Below are positions 33,610-43,688 of a stretch of 64,000 nt of DNA, piece after piece; the stretch's first letter is position 1, and every line of letters starts with the position of its first letter. The stretch is taken from the NCBI RefSeq assembly GCF_002902405.1, contig NZ_PPQS01000039.1, positions 136,218 through 200,217 on the forward strand, read 5' to 3'. The position numbers were made by a program, and so were the translations under genes. The DNA is from Staphylococcus schweitzeri (GTDB taxonomy: Bacteria; Bacillota; Bacilli; Staphylococcales; Staphylococcaceae). Under the pieces are notes generated by a model that saw only the letters and a program-made list of their open reading frames with translations, did not search any database and had not been told where the DNA came from.

Positions 33610-34533
33610 TTATTGTTCATTTAAGCGTTTGATAATATCATATGCACCTTGTTCTTTTAATTTATTACTTACTAATTTTCCTAATGCAACTGGATCTGTA
33701 CCAGTAGATGTAAATTCAAAACGTTCTTTTCCATCAGGTGTCATAATTAAACCTGTAAACTCAATTTCTTTCTGATTTGAAATCGTTGCATATCCAGCAA
33801 TTGGCACTTGGCAACTGCCATCCATTTCTGCTAAAAATGTTCTTTCAGCAGCTACACATTTTGCAACATCGTCATTTTGTGCTTTACTTAAAAGTTCTAA
33901 TAGTTCTGCATCATCACTTCGACACTCTATACCTAGGGCACCTTGTCCAATTGCAGGCAACAACGTATGTCTGTCCAGATATGTAGTTACCGTATCATCT
34001 GACCACCCCATTCGTCTTAAACCAGCCGCCGCTAAAATAATTGCATCATAATCTTCTGTATGGAGCTTTTCTAGGCGTGTATCTATATTTCCCCTAATCC
34101 ATTTAATTTGTAAGTTTGGATATTTAGATAAAATTTGTGCCCCTCTACGTAATGAACTTGTACCAATTATACTGCCATCAGGCAATTCAGATAAAGGTGT
34201 ATGATTTTTTGAAATATAGGCATCTAAAGGTAATTCTCTATCAGGTATACAGCCTATAGTTAGCCCTTCCGGAATTACACTTGGTACATCTTTTAAAGAA
34301 TGTATTGCCATATCTATGTTTTTCTCAAAAAGTTCGTGTTGAATTTCTTTAACAAATAAGCCTTTTCCTCCGACTTTAGATAATTGTTTATCAACAATTC
34401 TATCGCCTTTAGTAACAATTTCTTTAATCTCTACTTCTAGATTTGGCTCAATAGCTTTTAACTTGTCTATAAATTGCTGGCTTTGCGTTAAAGCTAATTT
34501 ACTCCTTCTAGAGCCAACGATTAATTTACGCAT
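33610..34533 (-). CDS. hemC: Porphobilinogen deaminase (hydroxymethylbilane synthase)
   Basis: Polymerises four porphobilinogens into hydroxymethylbilane using a dipyrromethane cofactor. The 307-residue protein has the N-terminal [14 protein letters not shown], the arginine-rich [12 protein letters not shown], and the cofactor-attachment cysteine in [19 protein letters not shown] stands before the ATG. Third gene of the haem operon. Confidence 0.97.
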   Translation of the reverse strand: MRKLIVGSRRSKLALTQSQQFIDKLKAIEPNLEVEIKEIVTKGDRIVDKQLSKVGGKGLFVKEIQHELFEKNIDMAIHSLKDVPSVIPEGLTIGCIPDRELPLDAYISKNHTPLSELPDGSIIGTSSLRRGAQILSKYPNLQIKWIRGNIDTRLEKLHTEDYDAIILAAAGLRRMGWSDDTVTTYLDRHTLLPAIGQGALGIECRSDDAELLELLSKAQNDDVAKCVAAERTFLAEMDGSCQVPIAGYATISNQKEIEFTGLIMTPDGKERFEFTSTGTDPVALGKLVSNKLKEQGAYDIIKRLNEQ

Positions 34534-34574
34534 GTTTAATTCCTCCTAGTAACGAATTACTCTGGGCATTTTCT

Positions 34575-35390
34575 TTAATTTACAAAATGTGTAGCAAAAA
34601 ATAAATTGATCATATTTAAGCAAAATAAAATAATGTTATAGTATATTAAATACCTCGAATTTATCCATTTCTTTATTCTTATCAATATATATGTCCCATA
34701 CAATAATGTAATAACTGAAGAAAGTATCACTTTGGGATCAATAAATATACGTTCACCAACTGAAATCACACCCCATTGCGTTCCTAAAATAATACTAAAT
34801 ATGAGGATTATCCAGCCACTAAGCGTAGAATAGAAAACAATAGACTCAAGTGTAGCAACGCTACCTAGTCTAAAGTACTTTTGATCGAAACGTTTTTCCT
34901 TTAAATTACGATATTGCATGATGTAAAGTAATGCATTTACAAATGCTAGTGCAAAAAAGACATAACTTAATACAGCTAGACCAATATGGACTAACAACAA
35001 TTCATCTATAACAGCGATTTTCTGTACCTTATTATCATAATGTGTAGGTTGGAAAGTATTCATTCCCAATAATGTTAATCCTATTAGATTTAAGAAAAAC
35101 ACAGAAAAATTCAAGACTTTTATAAGATTAAGAATTAAAGAGATAGAGATGATTAACCAACTCAAGGTATAAAAAACATCTGAAATAGATCCTAATGGAA
35201 TATGTCTCGTTTGTATAATAAAAATAGATAAAGAGATTGTTTGTAAAACCCAAACAATCCCCAATAAATATATGCCTAAACTTCTAATTTTATGACTCTT
35301 TTGGACAAAATCATAAAAATAGCAAATAATACTGATTAAGTATATTAATAATATTATTTCATTGAATCGAATAAACAGGTTTTCTTGCAT
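34575..35390 (-). CDS. hemX: HemX, cytochrome c assembly-like membrane protein controlling HemA
   Basis: A 271-residue polytopic protein with about eight helices and the CcmC/ResC-like signature region (LLVHIGLAVLSYVFFALAF; GSVATLESIVFYSTLSGWI). In S. aureus HemX lowers HemA abundance and so limits haem synthesis; the exact mechanism is not settled. It lies between hemA and hemC in the usual Bacillales order, 21 bases after hemA. Confidence 0.93.
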   Translation of the reverse strand: MQENLFIRFNEIILLIYLISIICYFYDFVQKSHKIRSLGIYLLGIVWVLQTISLSIFIIQTRHIPLGSISDVFYTLSWLIISISLILNLIKVLNFSVFFLNLIGLTLLGMNTFQPTHYDNKVQKIAVIDELLLVHIGLAVLSYVFFALAFVNALLYIMQYRNLKEKRFDQKYFRLGSVATLESIVFYSTLSGWIILIFSIILGTQWGVISVGERIFIDPKVILSSVITLLYGTYILIRIKKWINSRYLIYYNIILFCLNMINLFFATHFVN

Positions 35391-35411
35391 ATTATCACCA
35401 TATTAATATGC

Positions 35412-36758
35412 TTATTCAAAACTAAAGATACGTCTTGCTGAAATCTCTTTGACTTTGCTTTCTTTTTGTTGTTTAGCTTGTTCATGAGGACATTCAGCTT
35501 CAATATCAAATATATTTTGAAATAGCTCTAATTTTTCATTACTTTTCTTATCACTACTTAATTCTTTGGCCTGTTTAATAGGATCTTTCAACATCTGATT
35601 GATAATACTTTTTGTATGTTTAGAGATTATTTTACGTTCCCTCTCAGACAATCCTGGCAGTTTACGATCAATACTATCCATCGTTTCAGCCTGTATTGCC
35701 ATTGCTTTTTCACGTAAAGCTCTAATCACTGGAACAACACCCAACATACTTATCCACTCATTATGTGCGTGAATTTCTGAAGGAATTTGTTCTGATATTG
35801 ATGCAGCTGCTAGTTGTCGCTCACGTAAGTTTGCGTCAACCAAACCTTTTAAGTCATCGACGTCGTAATTAAAGATGTTAGTGATGGCACTTATACCTGG
35901 TTCGATATCTCTAGGAACTGCAATATCAATCAATACGAGTGAATCTTGTTTTCTGTTTTCAGCAATTCTTTCTATCATGTCATTGGTAATGATATAAGAC
36001 TGTGCACTTGTTGAGCTGATAACTATGTCAGCACTTTCTAGTAGAAGTGGCAAGGCTGATAGCTCACCATATTTCACTTGATGCTTTGTTGCTAATTTCA
36101 TAGCATTTTCAACAGTTCTATTAACTACTGTAATATCAGTAATTCCAGAACCAAGAAGATTTAATAGTGATAATTCACTCATTTCCCCTGCACCAATAAT
36201 GACAGCTTGTTTGCTTTTTAATTTACCAAATACCTTTTTAGCCAATTCGACCGCAGCATATGATACACTCACAGCATTATCTGCTATGTCTGTTTCATTA
36301 TGTGCTTTTTTTGCAAAAGTAATTGCTTGTTTAAATAGATGATTAAATATTGTTCCTGTTGTACCTGTATTTTGCGCTAAGAAAAACGCATCTCTTATTT
36401 GACCTAAAATTTGTGTTTCTCCAAGTACAATCGAATCTAAGCCAGAAGTGACACGCAATAAATGTTCTACTGCTTCGTCCCCCACTTTTACTTCCGACAT
36501 TGCTTTAATATCATCTACTTCAAATCCAAATGCACGGGCTAAAAATCGTTGGACATAATAGCGACCCGTATGAATTTGATCGACAACAGCATATACTTCT
36601 GTTCGATTACATGTTGATAATATGACATTTTCTAAAATAGATTTAGTTTCATATAAATCTTCATGGGCAATTCGTAAGGCATCATCTCTAAAAGCAACTT
36701 GCTCTCTTAGTGCTACATCAGCTGTGCGATGATTTATACTAATTGCAATAAAATGCAT
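35412..36758 (-). CDS. hemA: Glutamyl-tRNA reductase
   Basis: NADPH-dependent reduction of glutamyl-tRNA to glutamate-1-semialdehyde, the committed C5 step. The 448 residues have catalytic C50 in [13 protein letters not shown], the [13 protein letters not shown] motif, Rossmann [19 protein letters not shown] and a C-terminal dimerisation helix. The start has GGGGCG 6 bases upstream. First gene of the six-gene haem operon; the 219 bases upstream hold its promoter, which I could not place. Confidence 0.97.
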   Translation of the reverse strand: MHFIAISINHRTADVALREQVAFRDDALRIAHEDLYETKSILENVILSTCNRTEVYAVVDQIHTGRYYVQRFLARAFGFEVDDIKAMSEVKVGDEAVEHLLRVTSGLDSIVLGETQILGQIRDAFFLAQNTGTTGTIFNHLFKQAITFAKKAHNETDIADNAVSVSYAAVELAKKVFGKLKSKQAVIIGAGEMSELSLLNLLGSGITDITVVNRTVENAMKLATKHQVKYGELSALPLLLESADIVISSTSAQSYIITNDMIERIAENRKQDSLVLIDIAVPRDIEPGISAITNIFNYDVDDLKGLVDANLRERQLAAASISEQIPSEIHAHNEWISMLGVVPVIRALREKAMAIQAETMDSIDRKLPGLSERERKIISKHTKSIINQMLKDPIKQAKELSSDKKSNEKLELFQNIFDIEAECPHEQAKQQKESKVKEISARRIFSFE

Positions 36759-36977
36759 TTAAAACGCCCCCATATATACTAACAATACAAATATTATAAC
36801 ATAATTTAAAATCCAATTAAGTACGATGCTTAAATAAATTAGAATCTTTCTAATTTGAACTCACGATTTTGACAAATTGATGAACGTTGTAAATAGTTAT
36901 CATTTGTACACAAGTTTTAAGTTTATTTTTATATCAATCGATATTAAATTTTATGAATTCATACTTTTAAATGGCCA

Positions 36978-37568
36978 TTACGAAATATATGGTTCAATCA
37001 AATCCCAAATTTGTTGTTGTTTTGTATTTTGAACTGACGAATAACTTACAATAGTGTCATCAGGATCCATGTCCAAATGCGCTTTAATATTTTTAATATG
37101 CTTTTGGACTTTACCTTTAGGAATTTTATCTTCTTTCGTACAAATAACTAATGTTGGTATATCAAAATGTTTTAAGTAATTATACATTAAAATATCATCT
37201 TCTGTTGGGTTATGCCTTAAATCAACTAATTGAATCACTAATTGTAAATTTTGTCTCTTAGTTATATATTCTTCAATCATTTTCCCGAATTTTTCTCGTT
37301 GGGTTTTACTTACTTTCGCATATCCATACCCTGGTACGTCAACAAAAATAAGTTGCTCATCGATATTATAAAAATTTAATGTTTGCGTCTTTCCTGGTTG
37401 CTGAGAAGTACGCGCCATATTTTTTCTACCAATCATGCTATTGATAAATGTAGATTTACCAACATTCGAACGACCACTAAGTGCTACTTCTGATAATTCA
37501 GTTTCTGGATATTGTTCTTCCTTAACTGCACTAATGATTAATTCTATGTTATTAGGATTAACTTTCAT
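36978..37568 (-). CDS. engB: Ribosome-biogenesis GTP-binding protein EngB/YsxC
   Basis: Small essential GTPase for 50S assembly. The 196 residues contain G1 [12 protein letters not shown], switch [16 protein letters not shown]3 DVPGYGYA, and G4 TKEDK. GAGG precedes the ATG. It is downstream of clpX, the Bacillus order clpX-lonB-lonA-ysxC but without lon genes. Confidence 0.96.
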   Translation of the reverse strand: MKVNPNNIELIISAVKEEQYPETELSEVALSGRSNVGKSTFINSMIGRKNMARTSQQPGKTQTLNFYNIDEQLIFVDVPGYGYAKVSKTQREKFGKMIEEYITKRQNLQLVIQLVDLRHNPTEDDILMYNYLKHFDIPTLVICTKEDKIPKGKVQKHIKNIKAHLDMDPDDTIVSYSSVQNTKQQQIWDLIEPYIS

Positions 37569-37643
37569 TTTATATCCTCACTTTTTTATATTCTATTTCA
37601 ACTCTACCATTATATAATATTTGACCCTTTCGGTATACATTAT

Positions 37644-37699
37644 AAAAAAGCTCCAATCAAAGTTAAACTATTTGAGCATCAACTTTGATTGGAGCTTTT
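37644..37699. terminator. Terminator of clpX
   Basis: Long stem aaaagctccaatcaaagtt/aactttgattggagctttt flanked by A/T runs, 22 bases beyond the clpX stop. Confidence 0.92.
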
Positions 37700-37721
37700 C
37701 ACTTATATAGCACATCAACGT

Positions 37722-38984
37722 TTAAGCTGATGTTTTACTACTATTAATTAAATTACCTTCTTCGTCGTATAGTTCAGGTTCAATTTCCTCATTAATCGTT
37801 TGTGCTGTTATAACAACCTTACTAACATTTTCATTAGAAGGGACATCAAACATAATATCGATTAAAGATTCTTCGATAATTGAACGTAAACCACGTGCAC
37901 CTGTTTTTCTTTCGATTGCTTTTTCACTAATTGCTGACAATGCTTCTTCCGTAAATTCTAATTCTACATCATCTAATTCAAGCATTTTAGTATATTGTTT
38001 AACTAATGCATTTTTAGGTTGCGTTAAAATATTTTTCAATGCTGTCACGTCTAGCGTTTCTAAATTAGCAACAATTGGTACACGTCCGATAAATTCTGGA
38101 ATCAAGCCATACGCCTGTAAATCTTCTGGACGAATTTGAGCTAATAGAGCTTGTTCATCATATTTATCAGCTTCATTACTTGAAAAACCAATTACTTTTT
38201 CACCTAGGCGACGTTTAATTACCTCTTCAATACCATCAAATGCACCACCAAGAATGAATAAAATATTCGTTGTATCAATTTGAATCATTTCTTGGTTTGG
38301 GTGCTTACGTCCGCCTTGAGGTGGGACACTTGCAGTTGTACCCTCTAAAATTTTAAGCAAAGCCTGTTGAACACCTTCACCTGAAACATCACGAGTTATT
38401 GAAGTATTTTCAGATTTACGTGCAATTTTATCAATTTCATCAACATAGATAATGCCTTTTTCAGCTTTATCTATGTCAAAGTCAGCCGCTTGAATTAATC
38501 TTAATAAGATATTTTCTACATCATCACCAACGTAACCCGCCTCAGTTAAACTAGTAGCATCAGCAATAGCAAATGGTACATTTAAAGTCTTAGCTAATGT
38601 TTGTGCTAATAACGTTTTACCACTTCCTGTTGGCCCAATTAAAGCAATGTTACTTTTTTGTAATTCAACATCATCTTCTTTTGGTCCTAATTGCTGAATA
38701 CGTTTGTAGTGATTATATACTGCCACGGCTAATGATTTCTTAGCTTTTTCTTGGCCAATAACATATTCATTTAAATGATCCATAATTTCTTTAGGAGTAG
38801 GTAATTCTGTAATCGCTTCAGAAGTGTTTTGTGCTAATTCTTCTTCAACGATTTCTGAGCATAATTCGATACACTCATTACAAATATATACACCACTTCC
38901 TGCAACAAGTTTTTTAACTTGATCTTGGTCTTTTCCGCAGAAAGAGCATTTTAAATTTTCTTCATCTTCATTGAATTTAAACAT
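37722..38984 (-). CDS. clpX: ATP-dependent Clp protease ATP-binding subunit ClpX
   Basis: AAA+ unfoldase delivering substrates to ClpP. The 420 residues have the N-terminal zinc-binding domain (CSFCGKDQ...CNECIELC), Walker [13 protein letters not shown], Walker [11 protein letters not shown], and the ClpP-docking IGF loop ([10 protein letters not shown]). AGGGGTG precedes the ATG. In staphylococci ClpXP degrades Spx and influences virulence. It follows tig but a hairpin lies between, so read-through or a separate promoter is possible. Confidence 0.97.
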   Translation of the reverse strand: MFKFNEDEENLKCSFCGKDQDQVKKLVAGSGVYICNECIELCSEIVEEELAQNTSEAITELPTPKEIMDHLNEYVIGQEKAKKSLAVAVYNHYKRIQQLGPKEDDVELQKSNIALIGPTGSGKTLLAQTLAKTLNVPFAIADATSLTEAGYVGDDVENILLRLIQAADFDIDKAEKGIIYVDEIDKIARKSENTSITRDVSGEGVQQALLKILEGTTASVPPQGGRKHPNQEMIQIDTTNILFILGGAFDGIEEVIKRRLGEKVIGFSSNEADKYDEQALLAQIRPEDLQAYGLIPEFIGRVPIVANLETLDVTALKNILTQPKNALVKQYTKMLELDDVELEFTEEALSAISEKAIERKTGARGLRSIIEESLIDIMFDVPSNENVSKVVITAQTINEEIEPELYDEEGNLINSSKTSA

Positions 38985-39067
38985 TCTTTTTACACCCCTA
39001 TTCGTTAAAGACTATACTAGATTGGATATTACAATGCAACATATTAACACACAAACATTTTACTTAA

Positions 39068-39105
39068 AGAATAGTAGCAGATACATAAGCTATGCATCTG
39101 CTACT
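39068..39105 (-). terminator. Terminator of tig
   Basis: Stem agtagcagatgcata/tatgtatctgctact with a short loop; the T run (ATTCTTT) is weak, so some read-through into clpX is likely. Confidence 0.7.
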
Positions 39106-39134
39106 CACTTTTAGAATTTAATATTTAATGAAGA

Positions 39135-40436
39135 TTAATCTTCTTTAGTACCTTCGACTAATTTAGCGTTATCTCTTAATAAATCGATAACTTTTTGAAT
39201 ACGTACATCATTTTTAATGATATCAGTATTGCCTAAAGTCTTCTTGATATCTTCAACTGAGATATTAAATTGTCCACTCATTTTTTCTAATTCTTTATCG
39301 ATATCTTCATCAGTAGCTTCAATATTTTCAGCTTCAGCAATTGCAGTTAATGTTAAGTTTGTTTTAACACGTTGTTCTGCATCGTCTTTCATTTGCTCTC
39401 TTAATTGTGATTCATCTTGACCAGAGATTTGGAAGTACGTTTGTAAATCTAAACCTTGTTGTTGAATTCTTTGAGCAAATTCTGAAACCATACGATCTAA
39501 TTCAGTGTTAATCATAGCTTCTGGAATATCAATTGTTGTATTGTCAGTAGCTTTTGTAATTGCTTCTTCTTTTTCGTTATTTTCTGCATCAGTAGCTTTT
39601 TGCTCTGCTAAACGTTTACGTAAGTTTTCTTTGTATTCGTCAACAGTATTTGCTTCTGCATCTAATTCGTTTGCAATTTCGTCAGTTAACTCTGGAACTT
39701 CTTTGAACTTAATTTCGTTAACTTTTGTTTTAAATGTTGCTTCTTTACCAGCTAATTCTTCAGCATGGTATTCTTCTGGGAATGTTACAACAACATCTTT
39801 TTCTTCGTCTACTTTCATACCTTCCAATTGCTCTTCAAAGCCAGGGATGAATGAACCTGAACCTACTTCTAAGTCATAACCTTCAGCTTGACCGCCTTCA
39901 AATTCTTCTCCATCAACTGAACCACTAAAGTCGATATTTACTGTATCGCCGTTTTCAACAACACCATCTTCTTTAACTACCATTTCAGCTAAATGTCCTA
40001 AGCTATGGTCAATTGCTTCTTGTAATTCTTCATCTGATAATTCAGTTTCTTGTTTTTCAATTTCAAGACCTTTGTAATCACCTAATTTCACTTCTGGTTC
40101 AACTGTAACTGTAGCTTCAAAAATGAAATCTTTGCCTTTTTCAATTTGAGTTACACTTACTTCTGGTTGCGCTACTGGTTTGATGTCAGTTTCATCAATT
40201 GCTTCACCATAAGCATCTGGTAATAAAATGTCGATAGCATCTTGATATAATGCTTCTACACCAAAGCGTTGTTCGAAAATTGGACGTGGTACTTTACCTT
40301 TACGGAATCCAGGTACATTAATTTGTTTAACCACTTTTTTAAATGCTTGATCTAACGCTTTGTTTACTTTTTCTGCAGGAACAGTAACAGTTAATAAACC
40401 TTCATTACCTTCCTTTTTTTCCCAAGTTGCTGTCAT
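39135..40436 (-). CDS. tig: Trigger factor chaperone
   Basis: Ribosome-bound chaperone at the exit tunnel. The 433-residue protein shows the ribosome-binding signature [13 protein letters not shown] (about residues 43-56), an FKBP-type PPIase domain (about 160-245, [16 protein letters not shown]) and an acidic helical C-terminal domain. AGGTATAT-type GGAGG sequence precedes the ATG. Order ysoA-tig-clpX matches Bacillus. Confidence 0.97.
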   Translation of the reverse strand: MTATWEKKEGNEGLLTVTVPAEKVNKALDQAFKKVVKQINVPGFRKGKVPRPIFEQRFGVEALYQDAIDILLPDAYGEAIDETDIKPVAQPEVSVTQIEKGKDFIFEATVTVEPEVKLGDYKGLEIEKQETELSDEELQEAIDHSLGHLAEMVVKEDGVVENGDTVNIDFSGSVDGEEFEGGQAEGYDLEVGSGSFIPGFEEQLEGMKVDEEKDVVVTFPEEYHAEELAGKEATFKTKVNEIKFKEVPELTDEIANELDAEANTVDEYKENLRKRLAEQKATDAENNEKEEAITKATDNTTIDIPEAMINTELDRMVSEFAQRIQQQGLDLQTYFQISGQDESQLREQMKDDAEQRVKTNLTLTAIAEAENIEATDEDIDKELEKMSGQFNISVEDIKKTLGNTDIIKNDVRIQKVIDLLRDNAKLVEGTKED

Positions 40437-40598
40437 GTATATATACCTCCATGATTAACTAATTTATTTTTTCAACTTCCCTATTATATCATAGGACGAT
40501 TTCCTATACAAACATTGAAATTACAACGTTTATAAATTTTTAAATCAACTTTTTTCGTCAAAACTATATTAAAATGTCGATTACAATTTTGCAACAAT

Positions 40599-41528
40599 TT
40601 AACTATTTCCATTCAAATCTAATTGCTGAATGAATTTAAAAGTGTCATAATTTTGAACTTCGCATTGTATACCTAACATATTTTTAAAATAACATTCGTA
40701 AGCATTAATCCATGCGCTTATACCAAATAGTGATTCAATATCAAACGGATATAATAAGATAGAGTGATTATTCATAATATGATGGGCTTCTTCGGCAATA
40801 TGAATAGCGCCATTTTCCAAAGACTGCATTACAGTTGGTAATACTTGCTCTTTAAGCGTCGTATGTTCTAATCCTTTTAAATTTGCAGGCACAATTGTAG
40901 TCTTAATGCCATATTTTTCAATCATTAATTCTTGTGTACAATTCGCAAATCTTAAATACTCAATCATTAAACTTATCATATTATAACTATATGAATATGA
41001 TTCTAGTAAATATAAAATCGTTTCTTTAAATTGAAAATGTCCGTTATCTATTAACTTTAATAAAAGATTAGTTTGTTCACGCATCGAAAGCAAATTAAAA
41101 TCTGTTAGCGACTTTGTTACTTCCTTTTCATCTTCGATTAATTTTGATTTCGCAAATTCTTTCAATGGATATAAAGCCATTCGTGTTTTATGATTACTCA
41201 CTTCATCAATGATTTGGTTAATAACTTCTATCGCTTCAAAATATTGATTTAAACCAATTAAACTTTTTACGTAATATATCATCAATGTATCATATTGTTG
41301 AATACCACTTTTCAAAAGCACAATAGTTTCTTCTCTTAATTCAAGATAAGATTCTGTCTCATATAACATTTTGCACTTCATCATTGCTATTTCTTCAGTC
41401 AGCTCAAAGTGACGCTCATATTGTTCAATATACTCGTACATTTGAACATAATTACGCTTTTCTTCTGCTTGCTTAATATCTTTTAATAATTTTTGCGAAG
41501 CATTCGGAAACTGAATAATATCTGACAT
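40599..41528 (-). CDS. TPR-like protein similar to Bacillus YsoA
   Basis: A soluble 309-residue helical protein of unknown function. Helical-hairpin character is seen in the first 130 residues (EKRNYVQMYEYIEQYERHFELTE; YVKSLIGLNQYFEAIEVINQI), consistent with tetratricopeptide repeats, and the position just upstream of tig is that of Bacillus ysoA. The start ATG 41526-41528 has AGAGGTGA upstream; a GTG three codons earlier overlaps this site. Eighteen bases after the Nudix gene. Confidence 0.75.
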   Translation of the reverse strand: MSDIIQFPNASQKLLKDIKQAEEKRNYVQMYEYIEQYERHFELTEEIAMMKCKMLYETESYLELREETIVLLKSGIQQYDTLMIYYVKSLIGLNQYFEAIEVINQIIDEVSNHKTRMALYPLKEFAKSKLIEDEKEVTKSLTDFNLLSMREQTNLLLKLIDNGHFQFKETILYLLESYSYSYNMISLMIEYLRFANCTQELMIEKYGIKTTIVPANLKGLEHTTLKEQVLPTVMQSLENGAIHIAEEAHHIMNNHSILLYPFDIESLFGISAWINAYECYFKNMLGIQCEVQNYDTFKFIQQLDLNGNS

Positions 41529-41546
41529 GGTTGTCACCTCTATTGA

Positions 41547-42155
41547 TTATAAATCTTGTAGTATTAATGCGCTCCACGTTTCAAAATCATCATATGACTC
41601 AATGCTTCCTTTTTCAATCCATTTAATTCTTAATGTGTCTGTTTCTTTTGCTTCAACATCATTCGAACTAACTGTTATTTTAAATACAACACCAATATGT
41701 ACTTTACCTACTTCATTACTATCATCGTTAATGAAACCAATGTATTCCATATTTTGAGAATCTTGTTCACAAAGACCTACTTCTTCTTCTAATTCACGTT
41801 GAGCATTAACTCTTAACACTTCATTAATTGATTCGGCACCTGGTACATCATTCATATGACCGCCTACACCTATAGATGATTGACCATGTAATCGTGCTTC
41901 CCCACCGCCAGATAAACGTTCATATACTAATATTTCGCCACGTTCATTTTCAAGTAAACAATAAGAAATGAGTTGTTTATATGATGGATTTTCTTCCATA
42001 TCTCCTCGACGTTTAACTTCATAATGACGCAATGCATCAAATATGTTTTGTCCTATTGGCTTATTTTTATTTAAAAACCCATTGAAAGTATTTTTTTCAT
42101 TATCAAATAAAGTTTCTCTAGGTACTACAATAATTTGCTCATCAAATTTAGACAT
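41547..42155 (-). CDS. Nudix hydrolase-like protein
   Basis: A 202-residue protein with a recognisable Nudix box: glycine-rich GGHMNDVPGAESINE leading to RELEEEVGL. The segment between Gly and REL is longer than the canonical box. The N-terminal portion EQIIVVPRETLFDNE is found in related phosphoesterase-type proteins. Substrate unknown. ATG 42153-42155 has GAGGAG 10 bases upstream, so the six-codon extension is dropped. Lies downstream of the infC operon terminator and upstream of the YsoA-like gene. Confidence 0.8.
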   Translation of the reverse strand: MSKFDEQIIVVPRETLFDNEKNTFNGFLNKNKPIGQNIFDALRHYEVKRRGDMEENPSYKQLISYCLLENERGEILVYERLSGGGEARLHGQSSIGVGGHMNDVPGAESINEVLRVNAQRELEEEVGLCEQDSQNMEYIGFINDDSNEVGKVHIGVVFKITVSSNDVEAKETDTLRIKWIEKGSIESYDDFETWSALILQDL

Positions 42156-42258
42156 CGTATTAAAACTCCTCACTTTTATGTTTAATCTCTTACATGCATT
42201 TTAGCAAATCTGTCATGTTTTAGCGATTAAATGTGACAGATTAATTTTTCTAAAAATA

Positions 42259-42289
42259 AAAAAGAGATGACATTGCCATCTCTTTTTTA
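42259..42289. terminator. Terminator of infC-rpmI-rplT
   Basis: Stem aaaagagatg/catctctttt with T runs, 10 bases past the rplT stop; symmetrical A/T runs. Confidence 0.9.
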
Positions 42290-42298
42290 TGATTAATA

Positions 42299-42655
42299 TT
42301 ATTTTAAAGCATCTTTAGCTTTAGTTACTAATTGTGCAAATGCTTTTTCGTCTGAAATTGCGATTTCTGATAACATTTTACGGTTGATATCGATACCAGC
42401 TTTTTTCAAACCGTTCATTAAACGAGAGTAGCTCATTTCATGTTGACGAGCTGCTGCGTTGATACGTGTAATCCATAATTTACGGAAGTCACGTTTACGT
42501 TGACGACGGTCACGGAAAGCGTATTGACCTGATTTCATTACTTGTTGCTTAGCTACTTTGTATAATGTATGTTTTGAACCGAAGTAACCTTTAGCTAATT
42601 TAATCGTTTTTTTACGACGCGCTCTTGTTACTGTTCCACCTTTAACTCGTGGCAT
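42299..42655 (-). CDS. rplT: 50S ribosomal protein L20
   Basis: Early-assembly 23S-binding protein, 118 residues, very basic N-terminus ([19 protein letters not shown]). In Firmicutes L20 also represses its own operon through the leader in front of infC. AAGGAGG precedes the ATG. Third gene of infC-rpmI-rplT. Confidence 0.98.
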
Positions 42656-42701
42656 AAAAAATTCCTCCTTAGGTAGTTCCTACCGATTTCTGTATTTGTT
42701 C

Positions 42702-42902
42702 TTATTTTTTGTATGCTAATAATTGTTTTACACGTTTCATATCACTCTTAGACACTAATCTAGCTTTACGTAATTGACGTTTTTGCTTAGTGCTCTTGTT
42801 TGCGAATAAGTGAGATGTGAAAGCTCTTGAACGTTTTAATTGACCTGAAGCAGTTCTTTTAACACGTTTAGCTGCTCCACGGTGAGTTTTCATTTTTGGC
42901 AT
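42702..42902 (-). CDS. rpmI: 50S ribosomal protein L35
   Basis: Basic 66-residue L35 ([17 protein letters not shown] start, typical). AGGAGG upstream. Between infC and rplT in the conserved order. Confidence 0.98.
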
Positions 42903-42930
42903 AATATAAATCCTCCTGTAATAGCTTTAA

Positions 42931-43449
42931 TTATTTTTCAGCTGATGGCGCTAACATGATAAACATTTGTCGTCCATCCATTTTAGGTCTTTGCTCAACA
43001 GTAGCAATGTCTTTACATTCTTCTGCGAATTTTTCCAATTGTCGCTGACCAATTTCTTTGTGCGTAATTGCACGCCCTCTAAAACGAATTGAAACTTTAC
43101 ATTTATCGCCTTTAGACAAGAATTTACGTCCATTTTTCAACTTAGTTTGGAAATCATGTTCCTCAATTGTTGGACTTAAACGAATCTCTTTAACATTGAT
43201 AATTTTTTGTTTCTTCTTCATTTCTTTTTCTTTTTTCTGTTGTTCGAATTTGAATTTACCATAATCCATAATTCTTGCAACAGGTGGTTTAGCATTTGGT
43301 GCTACAATTACCAAATCTAAATCTACACGTTCAGCCATTTCTAAAGCTTCTTGTTTTGATTTAACACCGATTTGTTCACCATTTTGCCCCACTAATCGTA
43401 GTTCTTTTGCACGAATTTTCTCGTTTATTTGAGTTTGATCTTTTGCTAT
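42931..43449 (-). CDS. infC: Translation initiation factor IF-3, probable AUA start
   Basis: IF-3 prevents premature subunit joining and checks the initiator codon. The body is typical: [35 protein letters not shown] and a C-terminal domain with [17 protein letters not shown]. There is no usable ATG: the frame reads GTG-TCA-ACC-ATA-GCA-AAA, the GTG (43456-43458) being part of the GGAGGTG Shine-Dalgarno. The AUA at 43447-43449 is 6 bases after it and aligns with the AUU start of Bacillus infC. Database entries often use the GTG (three residues longer). Non-AUG starts let IF-3 repress its own mRNA. Confidence 0.93.
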   Translation of the reverse strand: MAKDQTQINEKIRAKELRLVGQNGEQIGVKSKQEALEMAERVDLDLVIVAPNAKPPVARIMDYGKFKFEQQKKEKEMKKKQKIINVKEIRLSPTIEEHDFQTKLKNGRKFLSKGDKCKVSIRFRGRAITHKEIGQRQLEKFAEECKDIATVEQRPKMDGRQMFIMLAPSAEK

Positions 43450-43489
43450 GGTTGACACCTCCAAAAATTTTACGAAATTTGTACCAAGC

Positions 43490-43640
43490 AAAAAGGAAGA
43501 GCAGGTATAAATACCCGCTCTTCCTTATACACAATTCTGTGTAATGTGATTAACCTGCCAACAGCTTTATGCGTCGCTACAGGTGAGAAGCGGGTGCTTC
43601 TACTTGGTTCGTTTCGTATTCAACGTTGTTAATCATATCA
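43490..43640 (-). promoter_or_regulatory. L20-type leader and attenuator of infC-rpmI-rplT
   Basis: Just before infC the minus strand has a terminator ggaagagcggg/cctgctcttcc with TTTTTGC (43490-43524), preceded by a structured segment (…gcgggtgcttctac…; cagcgacgcat). This arrangement and location match the Firmicute L20 leader, where L20 promotes premature termination. Identity from context and hairpin, not from a covariance search. Confidence 0.8.
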
Positions 43641-43688
43641 ACAATTTGTATTTAAGTCAACACTAAAATTGCGATTTATCATTTGTTT

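Noticed and set aside
39505-39879. Plus-strand frame of 124 codons opposite tig
   Set aside because: Ser-rich antisense product of the acidic tig codons; no supporting signals.
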